From Verrucomicrobiota bacterium (GTDB lineage: Bacteria; Verrucomicrobiota; Verrucomicrobiia; Verrucomicrobiales; Akkermansiaceae): a DNA stretch of 6,348 nt. The notes below the pieces were generated by a model. The model was not told the DNA's origin and did no database searches. It saw nothing but the letters and a program-made list of their open reading frames with translations. The first letter of the stretch is position 1, and each line of letters opens with the position of its first letter. The stretch lies in NCBI GenBank assembly GCA_009885905.1, contig VFJU01000216.1, positions 1-6,348 of the forward strand, in the 5' to 3' direction. The position numbers and the translations under genes were made by a program. Of the stretch, positions 1 to 5,820 are shown piece by piece.

Positions 1-193
1 GACCTCCGGGGCCGGATATGCAGGATTTACTCGTTATTTCACGCTGGAATCCTCCCCGAATCTCTCCAGCCTCGCTGCTTGGACCGCTCTCATCAGCCAC
101 TCGAACATGGTGGCTGCAGGGCAATCCGTGACTTTGAGCCTTCCTAGCACGACGGATCGGTGCTTCTACCGCTTGAAGGTGGTCGTCCAATAA
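1..193 (+). CDS. C-terminal end of a probable secreted protein (5' partial)
   Basis: An open frame enters from the left edge (first whole codon at base 2) and stops with TAA at 191-193, giving 63 visible residues. The fragment contains YFTLESSPNLSSLAAW and ends in CFYRLKVVVQ. The pattern 'YFTLESS.NL....W' followed by a terminal 'FYRLKV' matches, from memory, the small beta-sandwich-like tail at the end of many large secreted verrucomicrobial proteins such as hydrolases and adhesin-like proteins. The function of the main body cannot be told because the rest lies outside the window. A plausible terminator starts 13 bases after the stop, so the gene probably ends its transcription unit. The reading frame is secure because it is open from the edge and its codon use resembles that of its neighbours. 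The product class is an inference from the tail only. Confidence 0.7.
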   Translation, partial: TSGAGYAGFTRYFTLESSPNLSSLAAWTALISHSNMVAAGQSVTLSLPSTTDRCFYRLKVVVQ

Positions 194-205
194 TGCCTTG
201 TCGTC

Positions 206-240
206 CGTGTCGTCACTTTGTCCGACATGACTTATTTTTT
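206..240 (+). terminator. probable intrinsic terminator of the upstream partial gene
   Basis: Bases 206-212 (CGTGTCG) pair with 223-229 (CGACATG) in a 7-bp stem with one G-U pair and a 10-base loop. A T-rich run, TTATTTTTT, follows at 232-240. The stem lies 13 bases after the TAA at 191-193, which is the expected place. The stem is short and the loop large, so this is less certain than the other two terminators in the window. Confidence 0.45.
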
Positions 241-375
241 AAGCGGTGCCATATTTCTCGTGTAGTTAACCCATTACAAAACCCCTTTCATTCTAAAAAT
301 CATTCTTCCCTTCTGCGGGGACCGAGTGAATTTCTACAAAAATCCTAATCTAGGCACCAGATAGTACTTAAATTC

Positions 376-3084
376 ATGAAAACCCCGAAATTCCGCCTCT
401 TCGCCCCGACCTTTGCTGCCATTCCTGTCGCGATGGTAACCTCGATGTTGCTTTCCTCGCCCTCCGCATCCGCCGCCAGCGGCACTTGGGACAATCTGGG
501 TAGCGGTTGGACCACCACCACCAACTGGACACCCGATGGCGGTCCTCAGCTCTCTTCCTCCTCCAGCAATACCGACATCGCTACGTTCGGCAATTCCGGG
601 AGTGGATTCAATGCAGTGGATTTGTCTTCTAATAGAACTGTCCTAGGGCTGAATTTTACCTCAGGAGCGAATGTCTACACCTTCGCCTCCGCCAATGGCA
701 AACAGTTGGACGTAATGGGCACAGGAATCACCAATAATTCGACCGCACTTCAGACGTTCAATTTGGTGGTGAACAATTCAAACGGTGACGGTCTTATAAG
801 TTCGATCGCGGGTGGTTCTTTGGTTTTTAATAGTGGCTACAATCTGACCACCTCTGGCAGTTCCTCCAACCGCACAGTGACCGTATCTGGAGCTGGCACA
901 GTCACCTTTGCAAGTGCCATCGCGAATGGAGGCACCGCCACCACAGGCAAGATGACGGTCACCTCCACCGGTACCACGATATTTTCCGGTAGCAATACCT
1001 ACGACGGCCTGACCACGATGAATGCTGCGGGAGGAACGTTGACACTCAGCGGGGACAACTCGGGTGCTGCAGGCGGGTTGATCGTGACCGCGGGCACCGT
1101 CAACGTGAACAACGTAAACGCTCTAGGCTCTGGAACACTCACCACCGAGGTCGGAGGAGTGATTAACAACACCAGCGGAGCCGCTCTGGTCAATGCCGGC
1201 AACAACGCGATCTTATGGGCTGGGACTACGAGTAGTGCTGCACCAGCTGGGTTCATCTTCGGCACCGCTGCAAGCACCGCGGCGAACAACCTAGACCTCG
1301 GAAGCGGCACGGTGACGGCCACCACCAGTCGGTCGATGTCTTTCGCGGGCACGGGAACCACTCTTTCCATGGGTATTTTAGACAGCACATCGGCGACCAC
1401 CGGTCGGTCTTTCAATTTTGTTGGCGCTGGCAATACGATGGTGCTCGCAGGCATCAAACTATCAAATTCACTAACAGCAAACGTGACCGATCTTTCGGGT
1501 ACTGCAAACCTAACTGTCACGGGTGTCGTGTCTAACGGAACTTCAAATGTTCAAACGGGTGTGGCTGTGAAGGGCACCGGCATCACCACTTTCAACGGGG
1601 TGAACACCTACACCGGCTCCACCGCCATCAATTCTGGGGCGACGCTTAAAATCGGTAACGACTCCGCCCTTGGAACCACCGCCGCGGGTACCACCGTCTC
1701 CTCTGGCGGCGTCCTTGACATCAATGGTCGCACGGTCGGTGCCGAGTCTCTATCACTCGGAGGCTCTGGAATATTATCAGCTGGGGCTTTGATCAACAGC
1801 AATGCCAGTGCCGCCAGCCTAAGTGGCGCAGTGACCTTGACTTCGAACACCACTATCGGTGCTGGAAATATCACTTTGGGAAGCATCGGTGAGTCTTCTG
1901 CCGCCAAACTCACCAAGATCGGCACGGGCACGCTCACTCTCGGTGGCACCAACTCATACACCGGCGGCACGACGATCCAAGATGGAACACTTGATATCAC
2001 CGCGGGTAATAGTGCTGTGGGCTTATTCACGCTCGCAAGCGCCTCGGCAAGTGCCCCGATTTTGAAGCTCTCAAATGTGAACGCGCTCGCCACCACTGCT
2101 ACCCTTTACGGAGCTTCTGGTGCGGCTAACGCTGGTACTTTGGACATGGCTGTCGCGGGTGCCTACTCACTTGCTGCTTATACGGGTCAGAACATGAAAT
2201 TCACCGCCAGCAGCGGCAGCGCCACAACCCTCACTTTCACCGGAAATAGCGCAGTATCAACTGGTACTAACGGAAGTAAAACCATCACCAACACCGATTC
2301 GAACTTGACGATTGCATTCGCTGGAAACCTTGACATCAGCTCGAGCACAGCTGGAACTTTAACCGTCACTGGCGCTGGCAACACCTCCGTCGCAGGTGCA
2401 CTCACGAACACCGGTTCCGCCACACGCGGTCTGGAAAAGTCTGGTGCCGGAACACTGACTTTAAGTGGTGCAAACAGCTACAACGGCGTGACGAATGTTA
2501 ATGCGGGAAAACTCGTTATTAACGGCAATAGCAGCACCTCCACCGGCAACGTCTCCGTTGCCACGGGTGCTACGCTGGGTGGATCAGGCCTGCTCGGAGG
2601 AGCTACCTCGGTCACGGGTACTCTCGCCCCGGGTAACTCGATCGAGTCACTCGGTCTCGGTGCACTGTCATTCGTTACAGGTTCTACCTACGCCTATGAA
2701 TTGAATAGCTCGAGTTTTGCAGGTGACCTCACCTACTCAAGCGGCAGCCTCAACATTGCCGCTGGATCGATCCTTACTCTAACCGAACTATTTTCTGGCA
2801 CCTTGGCAAGCAATTCTAAATTGACTCTCATCAGCTCGGTGGGCGCTTGGGACGGGGGGTTATTCACCTACAATTCATCAACTCTCGCGGACGATTCGGA
2901 AATTGTGCTTGGTTCCAACACGTGGAAATTCAACTACAATGATACCTTGGGCGGATCTAACTACACATCTGACCAAGCGGGTGCGGCCAACTTCGTGACT
3001 CTAACGGTGATCCCTGAGCCGAATGTGGCAATGGTGGTCGGTGGTCTAGGAGTTCTCGCCTTGCTCCGTCGCCGTAATCGATAA
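376..3084 (+). CDS. PEP-CTERM protein with autotransporter-associated beta-strand repeats
   Basis: This 902-residue protein is predicted to be exported and then sorted by an exosortase. Residues 1-34 form a long Sec signal peptide with a basic start (MKTPKFR), a hydrophobic core and an ASAA cleavage site. The body is rich in Ser, Thr, Gly, Ala and Asn. It holds at least four copies of the autotransporter-associated beta-strand repeat (PATR type, TIGR02601/PF12951), centred on SGSNTYDGLTT (204-214), NGVNTYTGSTA (407-417), GGTNSYTGGTT (523-533) and SGANSYNGVTN (697-707). Copies three and four are preceded by the usual GtGTLTL strand. The motif GTLAPGNSIESLGLG (about 749-762) is typical of the end of such passenger regions. 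The C-terminus is a PEP-CTERM signal: IPEP (879-882), a hydrophobic segment (884-897) and RRRNR (898-902). No autotransporter beta-barrel is present. The ATG at 376 is chosen because it gives the intact signal peptide, though no clear ribosome binding site precedes it. The gene stands alone between terminators. Its role is probably a surface or matrix structural protein; the ligand is unknown. Confidence 0.93.
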   Translation: MKTPKFRLFAPTFAAIPVAMVTSMLLSSPSASAASGTWDNLGSGWTTTTNWTPDGGPQLSSSSSNTDIATFGNSGSGFNAVDLSSNRTVLGLNFTSGANVYTFASANGKQLDVMGTGITNNSTALQTFNLVVNNSNGDGLISSIAGGSLVFNSGYNLTTSGSSSNRTVTVSGAGTVTFASAIANGGTATTGKMTVTSTGTTIFSGSNTYDGLTTMNAAGGTLTLSGDNSGAAGGLIVTAGTVNVNNVNALGSGTLTTEVGGVINNTSGAALVNAGNNAILWAGTTSSAAPAGFIFGTAASTAANNLDLGSGTVTATTSRSMSFAGTGTTLSMGILDSTSATTGRSFNFVGAGNTMVLAGIKLSNSLTANVTDLSGTANLTVTGVVSNGTSNVQTGVAVKGTGITTFNGVNTYTGSTAINSGATLKIGNDSALGTTAAGTTVSSGGVLDINGRTVGAESLSLGGSGILSAGALINSNASAASLSGAVTLTSNTTIGAGNITLGSIGESSAAKLTKIGTGTLTLGGTNSYTGGTTIQDGTLDITAGNSAVGLFTLASASASAPILKLSNVNALATTATLYGASGAANAGTLDMAVAGAYSLAAYTGQNMKFTASSGSATTLTFTGNSAVSTGTNGSKTITNTDSNLTIAFAGNLDISSSTAGTLTVTGAGNTSVAGALTNTGSATRGLEKSGAGTLTLSGANSYNGVTNVNAGKLVINGNSSTSTGNVSVATGATLGGSGLLGGATSVTGTLAPGNSIESLGLGALSFVTGSTYAYELNSSSFAGDLTYSSGSLNIAAGSILTLTELFSGTLASNSKLTLISSVGAWDGGLFTYNSSTLADDSEIVLGSNTWKFNYNDTLGGSNYTSDQAGAANFVTLTVIPEPNVAMVVGGLGVLALLRRRNR

Positions 3085-3122
3085 GATTTTTCGAAGTAAG
3101 TGGGTTTATCTTCGGAAGAAGA

Positions 3123-3165
3123 CGGGGTTGCTGACCAGCTGGTCAACAACCTCGTTTTTTATTTT
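3123..3165 (+). terminator. strong intrinsic terminator after the PEP-CTERM gene
   Basis: Bases 3123-3136 pair with 3141-3154 around the tetraloop AGCT. The 14-bp stem has one C/A mismatch (3131/3146) and one G-U pair. T6-A-T4 follows at 3155-3165. It starts 38 bases after the stop of the PEP-CTERM gene. A second, weaker hairpin (CGAAG 3092-3096 with CTTCG 3110-3114) lies between the stop and this terminator but has no T-run of its own. Confidence 0.9.
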
Positions 3166-3207
3166 CTCCCATGCTGGAATTTTTCAGCGTTCGCCAACTC
3201 GCTTTGC

Positions 3208-4725
3208 ATGAAGTTAATTCCGATGCCAAAACTTCTGATCCTACTTTTTTCTCTTTGGCTCACACGAGTGGCAGGTGCCGAAACGCCATCGCTTTTGTGG
3301 GGCTCTCACGGCGAAGCCTACGACCCCGTTGGCCGCTTGCCGGATGTCTCTTTCGCCGGTTATGCCTGTGGCGACCGCCCGATACCATGCCCAGCCGTGA
3401 CTTCAAATGTGCGCGACTTCGGGGCTAAGGGCGATGGTATGACTGATGACTCGGCGGCTTTTCTCGCGGCGATCGCCAAGACGAAGCAGGGCGCCATCGC
3501 CGTACCTCCCGGGCGCTATCGTATCACCAAGCTGCTAGAAATCACCCGTCCGGGTATCGTCCTGCGTGGAGCTGGTCCAGAGCGCTCGGTACTTGTGTGC
3601 CCGCTACCACTCGAGGAAATCCGACCTAACACGGGTGCTAATAGCAATGGCCGCGTCACTTCAGAGTACTCTTGGAGCGGCGGCATCGTCTCATTTCACG
3701 GCGAAAACCCTGGAGGTGACATCGGGTCGGTGACGGTTGCCGCTAAGCGAGGCGATCGCGAACTAATCGTCGATGAAAGTCTAACGGGTCTTTCATCTGG
3801 CTCGTGGATTGAAATCACGGTAAATGATGATCATGAAAAATCACTGCTCGCATTTCTTTATTCGGGCGACCTAGCAGATACTCAGAAAATCAAAGCTTCG
3901 AAGCTATCGACGAGTTTTGTCACGCGGATTAAGTCGGTGAAAAAAAACCGCGTGGTGATCGAACGCCCCTTGCGCTTCGACCTGCGTCCGGAGTGGAAAC
4001 CTCGGGTACGCCACTATCAGCCCACGGTCACTGAAAGTGGCATCGAAAATCTGGGCTTTGAATTTCCAGCTCGAAAATATGGTGGTCATTTCACCGAGCT
4101 CGGATTCAACGCAGTTACATTCGACGGCGTCGCTCATTGCTGGGCTCGCAACTTGTTAGTCACCAATGCGGACAGCGCGATTTTTGTAAATGCAAGTTTT
4201 TGCACCATTGACGGTCTGCGCTGCCAGTTGAGCGGGGCCACCGAACTTGAAGACGCTTTTGGTCACCACGGGGTTTATCTAACTGGAAATGATAATCTAC
4301 TTACGCACTTTGAAATGAACCAACGGTTTTTGCATGACTTCACTGTCAGTCGCGGTGCGGGTAATGTTTTTTCGGCGAGCAAGGGGATTGACATTTGTTT
4401 GGACCACCACAAATACGCACCCTTCGACAACGTTTTCACCGACATCGATCTCGGCATCGGCAGCCGGATGTGGAAACATGGTGGTGGCAGCCAACTCGGC
4501 AAACCCTGCGGGGCGCGAGGCACGTTTTGGAACATCCGCGCCAAACAACCGCAAAGCTACCCAACGGATTTCGGCCCGTGGTCGATGAATTTGGTAGGGA
4601 TTCAAACTCAAAATCCATCGGTGACTCAGCCCAATGGCCTCTGGTTTGAAGCCATCGCGCCCAGTCGACTCCAACCGGCGAACATACACGAAGCTCAGTT
4701 GATGAATCGGCTCGATGCAAAATAA
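3208..4725 (+). CDS. secreted pectate-lyase-superfamily (right-handed beta-helix) protein
   Basis: The predicted product has 505 residues. Residues 1-24 are a Sec signal peptide: MKLIPMPK, a Leu/Ile-rich core and VAGA before E25. Residues 67-77, NVRDFGAKGDG, followed by MTDDSAAF, are the hallmark start of the Pectate_lyase_3 / GH28-related beta-helix fold (PF12708). The VPPGRYRI strand (99-106) and VLRGAG (118-123) continue it. GIENLGFEF (278-286) begins a later helix turn. The C-terminal part carries dense motifs (HHGVYLTG at 353-360, DHHKYAPFDNVFTDID at 399-414, WKHGGG at 422-427, FGPWSMNLVG at 455-464, NIHEAQL at 492-498). These recall, from memory, the DUF4955-like C-terminal region of planctomycete and verrucomicrobial homologues. 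The likely role is binding or cleavage of a polysaccharide outside the cytoplasm, but no catalytic residues can be assigned. The frame stays open upstream to 3100, but an earlier start would lie before or within the preceding terminator and bury the signal peptide. ATG 3223 (500 residues) is an equally usable start. Confidence 0.88.
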   Translation: MKLIPMPKLLILLFSLWLTRVAGAETPSLLWGSHGEAYDPVGRLPDVSFAGYACGDRPIPCPAVTSNVRDFGAKGDGMTDDSAAFLAAIAKTKQGAIAVPPGRYRITKLLEITRPGIVLRGAGPERSVLVCPLPLEEIRPNTGANSNGRVTSEYSWSGGIVSFHGENPGGDIGSVTVAAKRGDRELIVDESLTGLSSGSWIEITVNDDHEKSLLAFLYSGDLADTQKIKASKLSTSFVTRIKSVKKNRVVIERPLRFDLRPEWKPRVRHYQPTVTESGIENLGFEFPARKYGGHFTELGFNAVTFDGVAHCWARNLLVTNADSAIFVNASFCTIDGLRCQLSGATELEDAFGHHGVYLTGNDNLLTHFEMNQRFLHDFTVSRGAGNVFSASKGIDICLDHHKYAPFDNVFTDIDLGIGSRMWKHGGGSQLGKPCGARGTFWNIRAKQPQSYPTDFGPWSMNLVGIQTQNPSVTQPNGLWFEAIAPSRLQPANIHEAQLMNRLDAK

Positions 4726-4741
4726 TTTCAGCGGATTCGCC

Positions 4742-4769
4742 ACCTTGAACCTGCTTAAATGACCTTGAA
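4742..4769 (+). repeat. pair of 8-bp direct repeats, ACCTTGAA
   Basis: ACCTTGAA occurs at 4742-4749 and again at 4762-4769, exactly 20 bases apart start to start, in the 103-base gap between the beta-helix gene and the FKBP gene. The spacing is close to two helical turns, as for direct-repeat operators, and the pair sits just upstream of the candidate promoter. The repeat itself is plain in the sequence; any regulatory role is a guess. Confidence 0.35.
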
Positions 4770-4777
4770 AACCGTTC

Positions 4778-4806
4778 TGGACAGACTCGAATGCTCTGAC
4801 TAATTT
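4778..4806 (+). promoter_or_regulatory. candidate sigma-70-type promoter for the FKBP gene
   Basis: TGGACA (4778-4783) matches the -35 consensus TTGACA at five of six bases. It is followed after 17 bases by TAATTT (4801-4806), a poor -10 box matching at three of six. Transcription would begin near 4813, about 16 bases before the ATG at 4829. The T-rich stretch 4804-4809 also follows a very short possible stem (CAGA/TCTG, 4782-4785 with 4795-4798), so a weak terminator for the gene upstream is an alternative reading. Confidence 0.25.
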
Positions 4807-4828
4807 TTTGGGGTCTTCCACTAAAATT

Positions 4829-5701
4829 ATGATATTTAAATTCATCCCAGGCGCACTAGCCATCGGTCTCATCGCCACCACTTCTGCTCAGACACCTGCC
4901 GCTGCTCCTGCGAAGGCAGAAGCAACCACACCCGCCATCGAAGTCGCGGCCAAGCCGAAACTCGATCCAGCAGTGGTGAAGGGTGACTCGTCCTATGCCC
5001 TCGGATTTCGTACCGGCGGTGGCTTTGCCCAACAGTTCGGCAAGTTTGGCGTCGGCGCCGATGATCTTGACTCCGCAGCTTTCCTCAAAGGATTCATGGC
5101 CGCCGTCAAGGGCGCGAAGCCTGAAGTGGAAGAGGCGAAACTCCAAGCCGCCATGGAGGCCCTCGGAGAAATGCTTCAAACCCGCGAAAAGGCAGGTGCA
5201 GCATTGAACCTCGAAGCAGGAAAAAAATTCCTCGATGAAAATGCGAAACGCAAAGGTGTCACCACCACTAAAAGTGGTCTCCAATACGAAGTGATCACCA
5301 AGGGCGGAGACGAAAAATACGTCGCACCCAAGGAAGGCGCCGAGGATAAGGATAATAAACAATTCATGGTGAACTACAAGGGCACCCTCATCAACGGCAA
5401 AGAATTCGATGCGTCACCCGCAGGTGCTCCCGTGCCGATGACTTTGCAAGTGGTTCCAGGTTTCAAGGAAGCACTCACCACGATGCCGGTCGGTGCGAAG
5501 TGGAAAATCTTCATGCCTAGCAGCCTCGCTTATGGCGAAGAGCGCCGCAGCGCAGACATCGCTCCTAACAGCGCTTTGATTTTCGAACTCGAACTGGTCA
5601 AAATTCAAGACGCACCTCCAGCGCCTGAAGGTGGAATGCCATTTCCAATGCCAGAAGGCGGCCCAGGTGGCCCAGCAGGCGGTCCAGGACAAGGTGAGTA
5701 A
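4829..5701 (+). CDS. exported FKBP-type peptidyl-prolyl cis-trans isomerase
   Basis: The predicted product has 290 residues and should speed proline cis-trans isomerisation in proteins folding outside the cytoplasm. Residues 1-20 are a signal peptide ending TTSA before Q21, followed by an Ala/Pro/Lys-rich linker to about 50. Residues 52-155 match the FKBP N-terminal dimerisation domain of the Mip/FkpA type (PF01346): SSYALGFRTG at the start, a helical Glu/Lys/Ala-rich middle, and KSGLQYEV (148-155) at the junction. Residues 178-259 are the FKBP catalytic domain (PF00254). By alignment with human FKBP12, the pocket residues are kept: Y183 (Y26), F193-D194 (F36-D37), V208-V209 (V55-I56), F212 (W59), Y235 (Y82) and F252 (F99). 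Residues 262-290 form a Pro/Gly/Glu/Met-rich tail absent from ordinary FKBPs. The ATG at 4829 is chosen over a TTG at 4808 because it starts the signal peptide directly. Export to the periplasm, possibly membrane-associated, is inferred. The specific client proteins are unknown. Confidence 0.93.
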   Translation: MIFKFIPGALAIGLIATTSAQTPAAAPAKAEATTPAIEVAAKPKLDPAVVKGDSSYALGFRTGGGFAQQFGKFGVGADDLDSAAFLKGFMAAVKGAKPEVEEAKLQAAMEALGEMLQTREKAGAALNLEAGKKFLDENAKRKGVTTTKSGLQYEVITKGGDEKYVAPKEGAEDKDNKQFMVNYKGTLINGKEFDASPAGAPVPMTLQVVPGFKEALTTMPVGAKWKIFMPSSLAYGEERRSADIAPNSALIFELELVKIQDAPPAPEGGMPFPMPEGGPGGPAGGPGQGE

Positions 5702-5728
5702 ATTCCTCCCGCTTCATCGCTGATTTTT

Positions 5729-5759
5729 AAAGCCACTGGGACTACCCAGTGGCTTTTTT
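5729..5759 (+). terminator. strong intrinsic terminator after the FKBP gene
   Basis: AAAGCCACTGGG (5729-5740) pairs perfectly with CCCAGTGGCTTT (5745-5756) around the loop ACTA. The T-run covers 5754-5759. The stem begins 27 bases after the TAA at 5699-5701. The 12-bp perfect stem, tetraloop and T-tract make this a textbook rho-independent terminator, and it separates the FKBP gene from the ABC gene. Confidence 0.95.
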
Positions 5760-5780
5760 ACTTAGGAACTTCTCGGGCTT

Positions 5781-5820
5781 GCTTGCGGCTTGCTCTTCCC
5801 GCAAGCTCAGCTCGATGAGC
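5781..5820 (+). promoter_or_regulatory. two overlapping hairpins at the start of the ABC ATPase gene
   Basis: Stem A pairs GCTTGCGG (5781-5788) perfectly with CCGCAAGC (5799-5806), with a 10-base loop. Stem B pairs GCTCA (5805-5809) with TGAGC (5816-5820) and covers the ATG at 5815. The two share bases 5805-5806, so both cannot be fully formed at once. The arrangement could affect ribosome access to the start codon. Neither hairpin has a T-run, so they are not terminators. The pairing is directly visible; regulation is speculative. Confidence 0.3.

Noticed and set aside
160..348. 62-codon plus-strand open frame spanning the first stop codon and the intergenic gap
   Set aside because: It overlaps the end of the upstream gene and the likely terminator at 206-240, and its product, rich in Arg, His and Phe, has no recognisable feature.
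351..370. Possible sigma-54 promoter (AGGCACC) before the PEP-CTERM gene
   Set aside because: The -24-like GG at 353-354 is not matched by GC at the required spacing (365-366 read TA), and the site would lie almost on the start codon.
241..375. Sigma-70 promoter for the PEP-CTERM gene
   Set aside because: TACAAA boxes at 275 and 335 resemble a -10 element, but no acceptable -35 lies 16-18 bases upstream of either, so no site is called.
999..2096. Long minus-strand open frames of 173 and 162 codons inside the repeat protein gene
   Set aside because: Their products are Val/Pro/Ala-rich translations of the complement of the Ser/Thr/Gly-coding repeats. They show no domain or start signal and lie wholly inside a well-supported gene.
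376..3084. Tandem nucleotide repeat or CRISPR-like array in the repeat gene
   Set aside because: The repetition is at protein level only. Units are diverged and irregularly spaced (203, 116 and 174 residues), with no constant DNA repeat or spacer.
4297..4881. 194-codon minus-strand open frame across the end of the beta-helix gene and the start of the FKBP gene
   Set aside because: It overlaps two genes with clear domains and signal peptides, shows no recognisable motif, and has no promoter or start context.
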